Of a stretch of DNA of 64,000 nt, positions 45,401-53,760 are shown piece after piece. The position numbers were made by a program, and so were the translations under genes. The DNA is from Flavobacterium hercynium. GTDB lineage: Bacteria > Bacteroidota > Bacteroidia > Flavobacteriales > Flavobacteriaceae. Positions within the stretch are counted from its first letter, which is position 1. The number at the start of each line of letters is the position of its first letter. The DNA is taken from positions 1 through 64,000 of the forward strand of contig NZ_MUGW01000011.1 in the NCBI RefSeq assembly GCF_002217285.1, in the 5' to 3' direction. The notes below the pieces were generated by a model. That model searched no databases. It was not told the origin of the DNA and saw only the letters and a list, made by a program, of their open reading frames with translations.

Positions 45401-46074
45401 ATCATAAACCCAATTTGCGGGTCTATGGCAGGATCTATAATTTGTTTTAACTCAAACTTATACGATACATTCGTCGCATTGATTTGTCGTGGTGTCCAGT
45501 TAAAAAGAATATTGGGAAAATCTGTAGCAACGATCTGTTCGTTTTTTGCCGGAATATTTAATATCGGAGGATCATTAAGCTGCAAATACATCATTCCACA
45601 GCTCTTTTGCGATAATTTTTCGTTGGTTAGGAAATCATACATTTCAAAACAAAAATTATACATACCATCCGGCAATGGCGCTGCGTATTGTGCCGCTGTA
45701 ATTCCCTGCAGGTTTTCTAATCTAAAAAGTGCCGCAATATCGGTATTGGTCAAGGTTTGCAATTCACCACCATTGATAAAAATGGGTCTTTGTCCTTGTA
45801 TGTAATCGCTGCTTTGTATATTAAGACGATTTCCTTGAATGTATAATTTAAGACGTACCTGTTTTTGGGTTATAGCAAAATCTGTTGGGTTAATAAGCAA
45901 CTGCATTTTGGTATCCATGCTGTTGGCATATTCCGAAATTTTAACAGAATACGGTACATTGAATATTGGAGTAAGATTTACGGGATAAAGTTGCGCGTAG
46001 GCCCCCCAACCCCCGAAGGGGGAGCACTGCATAAGTACTATAAATAAAACTATATTTTTATAAAAGTTTCTCAT
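42496..46074 (-). CDS. Carrier protein with C-terminal HNH-type nuclease toxin, copy 2 gene 3
   Basis: A 1192-residue protein. I choose the ATG at 46,074, which leaves a 1-base gap to gene 2 and gives a better signal peptide (MRNFYKNIVLFIVL to AYAQ). Residues ~30-480 are colinear with the 482-residue copy 1 carrier (beta-rich region plus FnIII at about 295-390). A long extension follows: a helical, Lys/Glu-rich region; a CKKC motif; an Ala/Gly-rich helical pre-toxin region (GTIESGATVVTDITSLCSMI, about 920); and a C-terminal nuclease of about 100 residues. The end reads DAHHIIENQFEGPHEWWN then EHQGGIH, the AHH-type signature of HNH/ENDO VII nucleases common in polymorphic toxins. SUKH immunity genes follow. 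It is predicted to cut nucleic acid in a target cell. The delivery route is not shown; there is no T9SS tail. Confidence 0.82.
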   Translation of the reverse strand: MRNFYKNIVLFIVLMQCSPFGGWGAYAQLYPVNLTPIFNVPYSVKISEYANSMDTKMQLLINPTDFAITQKQVRLKLYIQGNRLNIQSSDYIQGQRPIFINGGELQTLTNTDIAALFRLENLQGITAAQYAAPLPDGMYNFCFEMYDFLTNEKLSQKSCGMMYLQLNDPPILNIPAKNEQIVATDFPNILFNWTPRQINATNVSYKFELKQIIDPAIDPQIGFMMAPLLHEETVFSTALLYNLSMPILTPGMRYAWRVKAISTTGLSENAVFKNDGYSEIFSFKYATNCSAPNFLLSQAQSAKSAKITWQSQSGNRKFHVQYRTKGVAKAEWFSVYTQNDQVTLTNLEPELSYEFRVGATCEAEQYGIDPSYVYSNIQEFRMPEKSNAVQAYNCGIRPALKISNQTPLTNLIQSETFTAGDFPVTILELSGKSPYSGLGYVVVPYLADTKIAVEFNNIIINTDYQLINGIVETSYNPDWNNVANIKEPFDDLLKAVSDLISKQEQLLADNSDGIKNQEEFENIWIEYEKESKEKFDLLFNSGDLPQSIKDDITKVAGNTFTASTENNAPKVTEFSSKKEELKAQKELIEAISQTNKTFDELVSFLDLETVLKCKKCDEAKKVSTVQIDKIGSSSFSFNPYNKERYICILGSIIKGEFKLKKIDAKQANASDKKLLESTKKAFNTNKSIFLAVVHTDNQLVECNVKYASDEICSADKKVSAKTEKEIAEEISACYDDNKANFILPALATAARKNQSVEFFYNNEVYRFINNQVEKVENPLSDEQINNGNWTEDSDVKIRYEISNNGVIQYKALGFWKQLSIANGKTADLKKLSKEIKEKANTFFQKYKVVKADLTPIKAGVDLNKDSEEFADGEKIALDNKASFYKISSELIGLTTTFLKSAEIEEPTYLASSKPITVVHAPGLVTGTIESGATVVTDITSLCSMIYDLSTDEKARTEMHAGLVKLKDVVKDEPAGIIPIFAQMLSGNTNDEWAAIAKDQTDEGKKGHLYSRGVVTSVKSAIVGGALITKLPELSEKLVENIKKVKNAVELVGKYDWGTAKRYFAHIQDITGRQVLQVQVDKLKEALRAKEYKKLSPAEVTKHRKKFTSKVKNKCIEDWERETGQKWPRYTEEVLDKNGDVVRAIGTPYDAHHIIENQFEGPHEWWNMHPAKFPDEHQGGIHGAGSPSRELFK

Positions 46075-46075
46075 T

Positions 46076-49000
46076 TTAATAGATGATGATTTTTTTAACA
46101 AGCGTTTGCTGTCCTGTTTCTAAAACTAAAATGTAAATTCCTGATGCCAGTGTTGCATTAAAGTCTATTTCATATTCCTTTTTGCCTGATTCCTTTTTCT
46201 CCAATAAGGCGTTTTGTCCGTTTGAGGTAAACAATCTCAGGTTTACCGTACTGTTATTTTCCAGGTTTACTATTACTTTAAAGTTTCCGTCACTTGGATT
46301 GGGTGTTACTATAAAATCTTTTATAAAAGAACTTTCTGCTGCCCCGGCATTGGGCATGATACTTCTTTTTTCTATCATGACGCTTTTAGTGAAAATCGCA
46401 TAACAATCGCCTTGTGTTTGTTGCAGCGAAACGGTATAGGTTCCTAAGTCTTTAAATTTTAAAGTAATAAAATTGTCTTTCTCCTCCACAATGGCAGCCC
46501 CTTCAGGCGTTATCCATTTGGTGCTTTCCCCACGCGGACTGCTTGTGTTTACTAAAATTATTTCTTCATCGAGATAGGCCTGAGTACTTAATAAAAACTC
46601 TGAACTGATAATGGTATCATTGGTCGCAACTTCAATTTCGTCCTCGCCTATACAACCCAAATCTGAGGTTACTTTTACGTGGTAGGTTCCGGCATTGGTT
46701 ACACTTACTTTGGCTTTATCTGAAGTAAAACCGTTGGTTGAAGTCCACTCGTATCGCGGTGCATTGCCCGAAATAGAAGCGTCTAAATCTAAAACCTGTT
46801 GGTAACACAATGTTCTGTCGGGACCTAAATCGATTACTATCGGAGCAGGATCTGTTAATTCAAAATCCTGAATCAGGATACAGCCTTGCGCATCGGTTAG
46901 TGTTATGGTGTATTTTCCGGCTGTTAAATTCGAAAGGCTTTGTGTATTGGCTCCGGTACTCCAGCGGTATTCATACGGCTGAACACCACCAGTAGGTGCT
47001 AAAGTAATGGCTCCGTCGTTGCCCTGATAACAGGTTGGATTTTTGATGTTTTCGTTGACTGCTACACCGTTCGGCTGTTCGATCAGGATGCTTCCCTGTA
47101 CGACACATCCTTTGGCATCTGTAATTTGCACAAAGTAATTTCCTGTATTTAAACCGGCTAAATCTGCTGTTGTTTTTCCATTAGACCATTGGTATTTGTA
47201 CGGAGCTGTTCCGCCTGTCACATGTGTTTTTGCCCAGCCGTTATTGCCCTGACTGCAAAAAATATCTTCTTTGGTAAACGTTAATTCTAATTTATCAGGC
47301 TGTTGCATAAATTGAATGCTATCGCGCTCTACAGTTAAAATATTGTCGACATAATCGCCTAGTCGGATTCCGTTTTTATCTTCGACATTTACGGAATAAT
47401 TACCGTGCGACAAATGTTCAATAGTGGCATCGTCATCATTAATAGCGGTCCAGGCTCCATTTTGCTGTTGTTTCTTCCAAAAGTATTTGTACGGCAATCC
47501 TCCATTAGAGAAACCTGTAAAAGGTACTCCACCGGTTACATTCACAGTTAGAATTCCATCCTGCGATTCGTCTCGTTGTCCGTCGACAGGTTCCATATCA
47601 CTTTCATTCCCAAACTGATTGGTCACGTTGCAGGAAATTGTTTTTTGAATGCTCAAGGTCACTACAATAGGATCTGGTTGTATAACTACGATATTTACGG
47701 GTACTATGGTACAGCCTTCTTTATGCACTGCAGCCCCATGATTAGCATCCCAAACTGTTAATTTATAAGTATCTGCCGGAATACCCTGTAAGGTAATGGC
47801 ATACAATCCTCCGCCAAATTGTGTTGTGGTTTTGGTGTTGCTGATTACTTCATCTTTACTATTTCTCCATTCATAAGAATAGGAATTACCTGCAATTGGT
47901 GTTCCCCCCGTTACCGAAGCGGTAATGCTTCCGTTTGTACCACCGTAAAAAGTTGGTTGCTGTGTAGAAGAGCTAAATAAAGAAACCGGAGCAGCAGGCT
48001 GCCCTATTTCAAGTGATAATTGCTTTTCATTGCCGGCACTTTTTGCAACACAACCCACAGTATCATTTGCATCTTTGATTCTTCTTACTTTTACGTAGCA
48101 AATTCCCATCGATAAACCTGTAATGGTATGTTCCGCTCCATTGGAAAAATTCTGCCATGTTGCCCCATTGTCTATGGTACATTGGTATAGACCTCCTCGG
48201 GTTGTACCTCCTGTTGCCGTTACTATTATGGCACCGTCCTGACCTCCTCCATAACAAAGAACATCATTCTTTTTTGCAATCGAAAAATCTACAGGTGTAG
48301 GAGACGTTATTTCGAAAGTCCTCTGGTGTTCCGGATCCTTAATGTAAAGGCTTTCCTCAACACCTGCTCTCGTGAAAAATCCAAATAATTTAAGATAGCT
48401 TATACCTTTTGGTAAATTACGAACCGTATATGAATTATCACGCTCTAACATTCCACTCGGAAAACGTCCGTTGTTGGTGATATTGGTAATATCATCCGTA
48501 AAAGTACCATCAAAATCCAAAGACAACTTTTCATTATCTTCTAAAGGCCTGCTAAAATTTATTTTTATACTACTACCGTCATTAGTATCAAAACATCTCG
48601 TTTCTGTTTCTTCAACAGATAGAATATGTGGTGCAGATAAGTTGTATAGTAATATAACCTTCGTTCCATGTTCACTTGCTCTTAAATAGATTTTTTTTCC
48701 AACCGCTTCATCCGGTAAAAAGTCTTTACATTTTATATTTAATGAATTCTTACCCTGATATCCGGCTGGAAGAGGGTGCCAATTCTCTACTATAATCGTT
48801 ATATTTTTTATTACAATACGTGTATCATCTCCCTCAATATGATACATCCAGTCAAAATATTGCGGTGCTACACCTGTTATCTGAGGTATAACAAGAGAAG
48901 ATTCTGTACCAATAATATCACTTACTGGATCAGTATTTACTAAATCAATTTTAGGAAAGCTATTTACTCTTAGAGTGCCGTGAACTAAATAAGCAAATAT

Positions 49001-49402
49001 TCCGTCAGGATTCTTATCACTATTATAATCTTTATATGTAATATCCTGATTTATAACTATTGGTCTAATACTTTTAAGATCTTGCGTAACACTACAACCA
49101 CCACTCCTAGTTCTTCTTCTAGTGTGTAAAGCTACATGTGTTGCTAAATTAGCATCTGTATAGTCTCTTGTAAAAAAATCACCTTTATCTTCCCAAAAAT
49201 CATTATCATTTTTCAAAACACTTTCGGCTCCGATTCCACTTAAATATAGATATCCTAATCCTCCTCCTGTACAACCATCTGCTGTTGCATTACCCATAGC
49301 TACAGTTACTTCAGTACGATAAGTAGCTTTACCTACTATCTCTACCTGTGCAAAACCAAAATTGGTAACCAATAAAATTATCAATAAGTAAATCTTCTTC
49401 AT
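46076..49402 (-). CDS. SprB-repeat/PKD surface protein with T9SS tail, copy 2 gene 2
   Basis: A 1108-residue protein from the ATG at 49,402 (MKKIYLLIILLVTNFGFAQ). This start leaves the same 4-base gap as copy 1, while the longer frame overlaps gene 1. From about residue 190 onward it matches copy 1 closely: the SprB-type repeats (DVLCYGGGQDGAI, DIFCSQGNNGWA, NPTCYQGNDGAI), the Ig-like YEWTSTNGFTSDKAKVS, the PKD-like domain and the type A sorting tail (TPNPSDGNFKV to VKKIIIY). The first ~190 residues differ strongly between copies (here CTGGGLGYLYLSGIG, RRRTRSGGC), so the exposed N-terminal tip has diversified. Surface-attached via T9SS. Confidence 0.85.
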   Translation of the reverse strand: MKKIYLLIILLVTNFGFAQVEIVGKATYRTEVTVAMGNATADGCTGGGLGYLYLSGIGAESVLKNDNDFWEDKGDFFTRDYTDANLATHVALHTRRRTRSGGCSVTQDLKSIRPIVINQDITYKDYNSDKNPDGIFAYLVHGTLRVNSFPKIDLVNTDPVSDIIGTESSLVIPQITGVAPQYFDWMYHIEGDDTRIVIKNITIIVENWHPLPAGYQGKNSLNIKCKDFLPDEAVGKKIYLRASEHGTKVILLYNLSAPHILSVEETETRCFDTNDGSSIKINFSRPLEDNEKLSLDFDGTFTDDITNITNNGRFPSGMLERDNSYTVRNLPKGISYLKLFGFFTRAGVEESLYIKDPEHQRTFEITSPTPVDFSIAKKNDVLCYGGGQDGAIIVTATGGTTRGGLYQCTIDNGATWQNFSNGAEHTITGLSMGICYVKVRRIKDANDTVGCVAKSAGNEKQLSLEIGQPAAPVSLFSSSTQQPTFYGGTNGSITASVTGGTPIAGNSYSYEWRNSKDEVISNTKTTTQFGGGLYAITLQGIPADTYKLTVWDANHGAAVHKEGCTIVPVNIVVIQPDPIVVTLSIQKTISCNVTNQFGNESDMEPVDGQRDESQDGILTVNVTGGVPFTGFSNGGLPYKYFWKKQQQNGAWTAINDDDATIEHLSHGNYSVNVEDKNGIRLGDYVDNILTVERDSIQFMQQPDKLELTFTKEDIFCSQGNNGWAKTHVTGGTAPYKYQWSNGKTTADLAGLNTGNYFVQITDAKGCVVQGSILIEQPNGVAVNENIKNPTCYQGNDGAITLAPTGGVQPYEYRWSTGANTQSLSNLTAGKYTITLTDAQGCILIQDFELTDPAPIVIDLGPDRTLCYQQVLDLDASISGNAPRYEWTSTNGFTSDKAKVSVTNAGTYHVKVTSDLGCIGEDEIEVATNDTIISSEFLLSTQAYLDEEIILVNTSSPRGESTKWITPEGAAIVEEKDNFITLKFKDLGTYTVSLQQTQGDCYAIFTKSVMIEKRSIMPNAGAAESSFIKDFIVTPNPSDGNFKVIVNLENNSTVNLRLFTSNGQNALLEKKESGKKEYEIDFNATLASGIYILVLETGQQTLVKKIIIY

Positions 49403-49406
49403 AGGC

Positions 49407-51479
49407 TTAATATACAACGGTTAAAATTTCCTGTCTTGCAGGAGTACTACTCTGTAAATTGGGAATAAAATGATATTCGTATTCTGTGTTTATTTTAAGA
49501 TTGCGATCTTCTAGGGTGCGGATATCTGCATTTAATTCCCTCCATAATGTGGGCAGATTTCCTTTACTGCTTTTATAAATACTTACTCCCAGAATCTTTT
49601 CTTTGTTTTTAGTATAGTCCCAGTTTAGTACTATTTTTTTCTTTTCGCGATCTACAATGCCTTCCAGAAAATTAATTGTTTTTACGGGTGTAAAATCCAA
49701 TACCATAACCGTTATGGTCGACTGATCTAATGAGGACCAAAGATTGCTTTTGTCTATCGCCATAATTGCATACTGATACACTTTTCTGTTTTCTACTTTG
49801 TTATCTGTATATTCCTGAATGGTGTCGTTCATTTGTTTGATCTCTATCCAGTTGGGCAGTCCTTTTTCTCTTCGGAGTAATTTGTATCCAACCACATCTT
49901 CACTATAACTTCGAATCCATTTTAGGGTTACTTTACCGTCTACACTTTCATAGTCCTTAAAAATAGGAGCTGCGGGCGGAATTTTATCCGGTTTATCTAA
50001 TATTAAGGCTTCGGAAGGTTCTGATATGTTGTAGCGCATGTCTTCGGCAGCAATTTTATAATATACTTTGCTATTGGTCATTTTCAGGCTCACACTGTCT
50101 TTATACTCTGTTCCGCTAAATGATTTGTGGTAAATATCGACAAACTCTTCAGTAGGATTATGGGCTCTTAAAATTCTGTACCCTCTTAAATCACGTTCGG
50201 TATTGGGTTTCCATTTTAAGCGAACAACACCAAGACTGTCAATCACACCTTCAAGCCCAATGGGTCTGGCAGGCGGAATAGAATCTACGGGCTGTACCAG
50301 CATACTCTGTGAGGTAAGACGCTGGTTGTTTTTACCTACAGCGGTAATGGTGAAATAATTGGAGGGGTAAAGCCCTTCTTTTTCATTGTACTTTAACTTT
50401 CGTTCTGTAGGTGCTATAAGTTTTGAAATAACTTTATAAGGTCCTTTATCGTCCGGAGCCAAATTGATTTCGTAACCCTGAATTACATTTTCTGACTCTT
50501 GCGGATAATCCCACATCAGATTTACTTCATTAGAATTTATAATATTATAATCTGTCAATCTTGCTCCAACAGAAAGTCCTGCCATTCCGGTAGCTGTAAT
50601 AGGTTTTGTAAATTCTCCTTTTTCTCCAAAAGAGGTGATACCGTATAATCTGTAATGATATTGTTTGTCATTTACTTTTAGCGTATCTACATAATACATG
50701 GTTTTTGAGGGATTCCCCTCTTTATCGTTTAAATTGACCAAAGGTGTATTGGCAATAGGTGCAAAATTGGTTCCGTCAGCTGATTTCTCCACCATAAAAG
50801 AAGTATAAATTCTTTTGAAGGTTTCGTAATCCCAGGAAAGCATTACTTTTTTATCATCTGCAATTGCTATAAAATCCGTTGGTGCGGGTAAATCACTATA
50901 GTCTCGTAAGCCCACCATTGCGGACGCTTTTTTAACTTTAGGGCTTTCAAAAACACTGATTTGATACGCATACACTTCATTTGCTTTTACATTGGTATCG
51001 ACATAACCCCATCCTGCTTTGATTGCAGCATCAAAATTCATATCGGCTGCGTACAAAGCAAATGTATAGCGCTGATCGAGTTCATCTGCCATATTTATGA
51101 TTCTTGAAATATCCCCTTCTTTGGCTCCTGTAACTTCAAAACTATCTCCATAAATGGCTTGCGCGATAATGGCAGCATTACCGTCTTTTTGTACCAGATC
51201 TATCCATGAATCTAATACATCAGGTCGCAAAGGCGAAACTGTTAAAAGTGTTTTTTCCGGTTTTGGCAAAATCTTATCGTTACGCAGCACTGTAATTCTA
51301 TTGATTACAAATCCCTTTTTATGCGCTTTTTTCCATTCACTAGGCGAATTAATTGCCCAGCGAAGCAGTATTCTGTTTTTCTGTGCTCGGGCATTGACCA
51401 TAATCGTTGCCTCTTTTGTCTGAGAATAAGATAGAAAGGTAAAAAGGAAAAGAAATAAAAGGAGTTTAATTTTTGGCAT
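49407..51479 (-). CDS. FnIII-repeat exported protein, copy 2 gene 1
   Basis: A 690-residue protein with signal peptide MPKIKLLLFLFLFTFLSYSQ, colinear with the 688-residue copy 1 protein: the N-terminal domain (RWAINSPSEWKKAHKKGF), about five FnIII-like domains, and the conserved C-terminus ARQEILTVVY. A two-residue insertion (KYNEKEGLYPSNYF) distinguishes it. It is the first gene of copy 2, driven by a promoter at 51,512-51,541 with near-perfect -7/-33 boxes. No lipobox or sorting tail is seen. Confidence 0.8.
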   Translation of the reverse strand: MPKIKLLLFLFLFTFLSYSQTKEATIMVNARAQKNRILLRWAINSPSEWKKAHKKGFVINRITVLRNDKILPKPEKTLLTVSPLRPDVLDSWIDLVQKDGNAAIIAQAIYGDSFEVTGAKEGDISRIINMADELDQRYTFALYAADMNFDAAIKAGWGYVDTNVKANEVYAYQISVFESPKVKKASAMVGLRDYSDLPAPTDFIAIADDKKVMLSWDYETFKRIYTSFMVEKSADGTNFAPIANTPLVNLNDKEGNPSKTMYYVDTLKVNDKQYHYRLYGITSFGEKGEFTKPITATGMAGLSVGARLTDYNIINSNEVNLMWDYPQESENVIQGYEINLAPDDKGPYKVISKLIAPTERKLKYNEKEGLYPSNYFTITAVGKNNQRLTSQSMLVQPVDSIPPARPIGLEGVIDSLGVVRLKWKPNTERDLRGYRILRAHNPTEEFVDIYHKSFSGTEYKDSVSLKMTNSKVYYKIAAEDMRYNISEPSEALILDKPDKIPPAAPIFKDYESVDGKVTLKWIRSYSEDVVGYKLLRREKGLPNWIEIKQMNDTIQEYTDNKVENRKVYQYAIMAIDKSNLWSSLDQSTITVMVLDFTPVKTINFLEGIVDREKKKIVLNWDYTKNKEKILGVSIYKSSKGNLPTLWRELNADIRTLEDRNLKINTEYEYHFIPNLQSSTPARQEILTVVY

Positions 51480-51511
51480 TAAATGGTAATTATATCCGTG
51501 TTAAAAAAATG

Positions 51512-51541
51512 CAAAAATAGTACATAATTACTAATTCACAA
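51512..51541 (-). promoter_or_regulatory. Promoter of copy 2 operon
   Basis: On the minus strand TTG (51,539-51,541) and TATTTTTG (51,512-51,519) are separated by exactly 19 bases. At the position of the shared activator core (54 bases upstream) only a degenerate GATGTA is found (51,573-51,578), with ACACAAT close by, so control may have diverged from copy 1. Confidence 0.75.
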
Positions 51542-51665
51542 GGAATTGGTTATTTACTAATAGATAATTAATGATGTATGTACTATTTGAAAACACAATG
51601 TAGATTTTTCTATATAAAAGAGTAAAATATCAAAGAAATTACTTGCTAATGCATTAAGTAAAAAG

Positions 51666-51693
51666 CTAACACACCTATTTATAAGTATGTTAG
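51666..51693 (-). terminator. Terminator of lipoprotein gene A
   Basis: Stem CTAACACAC with GTATGTTAG (one mismatch), preceded by an A-run that reads as U-tract on the minus strand. It is located 23 bases after the stop at 51,716. Confidence 0.6.
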
Positions 51694-51715
51694 ATTTTTA
51701 TGTTATGCTGATAGT

Positions 51716-52531
51716 TTAATATACATATTGTTCCGTTATGGTTACAACTGAACTTAATCCCTGATAGGTTAGTATTCTTTCTGTTGGATATTTATTTGAA
51801 TCGTATTTATAAACATATGCTATATTATTTGGCTTAGGGTTCGATCCTGACCCAGAAGTTGATTTGCTTTCAATTATATTATTAACACCTGTATTTTCAT
51901 CACCCAGCAACAAATTGAAACCTGCAGCATTTTTAAACGGATTGTTATTAGTGTCAAATTTATTTATTGTTATTGATTCTAAGCCATTGATAAACTCTTC
52001 TTCTTTTACTAAATTACCATTTCTGTAGGTATACTTGCCAATAGTACCCGTTTCTTCTTCAATCCCTGTAGCGATAGTTACTTTAAATTTTGCATAAGCA
52101 GCTGTAGTGTCAGTATTATGTGTATATTTCTTTATATAATAAAAATCGCGGCCTGGCTGTTTTTGAATAGTCATCGACAACTTTCCGTTATTGTATGTAT
52201 ACTCATTAGTAGCGATCAATTTACCATTGTATATTGTTTCTGATTTAGTAATTAAATCCCCGGTATACGTGTACTTTAAGCTATTACCTTCTTCGTCCAT
52301 AATACTTTTTAATTTATTGCCATCATATAGTACTATATTATTTAAAGTACCATATTGATCTGTAGAAATTATTTTTTGAACCAAAATTGGAGGAAGTACT
52401 ATTGAATCTTCTTTTTTAACTATTGGATCGGTAATTACTTTATCACCAGGAGTAACAACTGAATCATTATCTTTTGAACAGGACACTAATGCCAACAAGG
52501 CAACACTTAAAACACATAAAGCTCTTTTCAT
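51716..52531 (-). CDS. YD-like repeat lipoprotein A (271 aa)
   Basis: Lipoprotein (LALVSCSKD, lipid Cys 18) with a Pro/Thr/Asp linker. The mature part is a ladder of short strand units resembling RHS/YD repeats (VLYDGNKLKSI, YTYTGDLITKSE, YTYNNGKLSMT, YTYRNGNLVKEE, YKYDSNKYPTER). A shared block, NPFKN-AGFNLLLGDE, precedes the last strands, and the C-terminus is TEQYVY. It is one of four tandem paralogues. Such folds form beta-sheets on the cell surface; no ligand is known. It carries the shared activator element upstream. Confidence 0.75.
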   Translation of the reverse strand: MKRALCVLSVALLALVSCSKDNDSVVTPGDKVITDPIVKKEDSIVLPPILVQKIISTDQYGTLNNIVLYDGNKLKSIMDEEGNSLKYTYTGDLITKSETIYNGKLIATNEYTYNNGKLSMTIQKQPGRDFYYIKKYTHNTDTTAAYAKFKVTIATGIEEETGTIGKYTYRNGNLVKEEEFINGLESITINKFDTNNNPFKNAAGFNLLLGDENTGVNNIIESKSTSGSGSNPKPNNIAYVYKYDSNKYPTERILTYQGLSSVVTITEQYVY

Positions 52532-52556
52532 TATATCATTTTTTTAAATTAGCCTA

Positions 52557-52666
52557 CGAATTTAAGTACAAAAGAACAATGAAGTAAATTCAAAAAAATT
52601 TAATTATATCAGATTAAGACATATTTTTATTTTAACACAATAGAAGCATTTGTAAGGCTAATCAGT
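52557..52666 (-). promoter_or_regulatory. Shared promoter/activator element, lipoprotein A
   Basis: The -7-like box TAAATTCG (minus strand, 52,557-52,564) lies inside TTTTGTACTTAAATTCG. The TATGTC core (GACATA at 52,618-52,623 on the plus strand) starts 54 bases upstream within ATATCAGATTAAGACATA, followed by ACACAAT and a degenerate palindrome up to about 52,666. Confidence 0.6.
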
Positions 52667-52805
52667 GAAAGTGGATAGCTTTTTAATTAGTACTTAAAAA
52701 ACTACAAAAATAAAATTAAGACCTATATTAAACTATAGTTTATGTAAAATTCTTATTTTTTAATATTGTTTAAAAAAGTAAAAACACTTAAATTTTAAGC
52801 ACAAA

Positions 52806-52848
52806 AAAGAGCCAATACTTACCTAATTTCAGGAAGCATTGGCTCTTT
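52806..52848 (-). terminator. Terminator of lipoprotein gene B
   Basis: Long stem from AAAGAGCCAAT to ATTGGCTCTTT continuing through CTT/AAG and CCT/AGG, with A- and T-runs on both sides. The stop codon is at 52,869. Confidence 0.85.
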
Positions 52849-52868
52849 TTATTTATTCTAACTTCTTT

Positions 52869-53627
52869 TTAGTATACAAACTCTGTTGTTTCAACTATAA
52901 CAGAAGTTCCTGCCTGAGTATTAGTTGTTATTTTTGTTGGATAATTCTTTGAATCATATTCAAAAATGTAAGCTTCACTACTTGGTGTACTGCTTCCTTT
53001 TGAATTAAAAGTACTTTTAACAACATTATTACTACTTGAAGATTCTTCTCCAATTAATAAACTAAATCCTGTAACATTTTTGAATGGTGTGTTCTTAGTA
53101 TCATATTCATGAGTAATTACTGAATCTGAACCATAAAATGATTTTTCCTCTTTAACTAAATTACCATTTGCATACGTATATTTTCCAATAAAACCATATT
53201 CTTCTTCAACACCTGTAGCGATATTAACTCTAAAATCTTCATAAGCAATTGTTCCGTCTGCATTATGTGTATATTTAGTTTTATAGTTAAATTTGCTGTC
53301 TGATCCTTCCTTTTTAAGAATTTCTGATAATTTTCCGCTAGTGTAAATAAATTGAGTTGAATAATTTAACGAGCCATCTTCATAAAAAGATTCTCTTTTA
53401 GTAACCACATCTCCTGTATAAGTATACGTAGTAAACTCTCCATCAGAATCAGTAATCTTAGTTATTTTATTACCATTGTAACTTACATCACTAGTTGTTG
53501 TACCATCTTGATAAGTATAAATTACTTTTTTAACTAAAATTGAAGATTCTTTAGCTGAATCACTGTCACTTGAACAAGAACTTAGTACCAAAAACGCAGC
53601 ACTTACTAAACATAAAATTTTTTTCAT
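52869..53627 (-). CDS. YD-like repeat lipoprotein B (252 aa)
   Basis: The start is ATG 53,627 (MKKILCLVSAAFLVLSSCSSD). The longer frame from 53,687 begins upstream of the predicted promoter box at 53,651 and would ruin the lipobox. Lipid Cys is at about residue 18. The repeat units match lipoprotein A (YTYTGDVVTKRE, YTSGKLSEI, YTYANGNLVKEE, TPFKNVTGFSLLIGEE, YEFDSKNYPTKI-like, C-terminal TEFVY). Its full-length similarity to A is evident by eye. It shares both the terminator type and the upstream element with A. Confidence 0.75.
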   Translation of the reverse strand: MKKILCLVSAAFLVLSSCSSDSDSAKESSILVKKVIYTYQDGTTTSDVSYNGNKITKITDSDGEFTTYTYTGDVVTKRESFYEDGSLNYSTQFIYTSGKLSEILKKEGSDSKFNYKTKYTHNADGTIAYEDFRVNIATGVEEEYGFIGKYTYANGNLVKEEKSFYGSDSVITHEYDTKNTPFKNVTGFSLLIGEESSSSNNVVKSTFNSKGSSTPSSEAYIFEYDSKNYPTKITTNTQAGTSVIVETTEFVY

Positions 53628-53650
53628 AATTTTCTTTTTAAATTTTGCTG

Positions 53651-53760
53651 CGAACTTAAGTAGAAAATTTAAAAAAAGAAAAAGCAAATAAAATTAATTA
53701 TATCAGATTAGGACATATTTTAATTTTAACACAACAGAAGTATTTGTAAGGCTAATCAGT
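53651..53760 (-). promoter_or_regulatory. Shared promoter/activator element, lipoprotein B
   Basis: The -7-like box TAAGTTCG (minus strand, 53,651-53,658). The TATGTC core (GACATA at 53,712-53,717) begins 54 bases upstream, in ATATCAGATTAGGACATA. The whole 60-base element is almost identical to that of lipoprotein A, including TTTGTAAGGCTAATCAGT at its far end. Confidence 0.65.
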
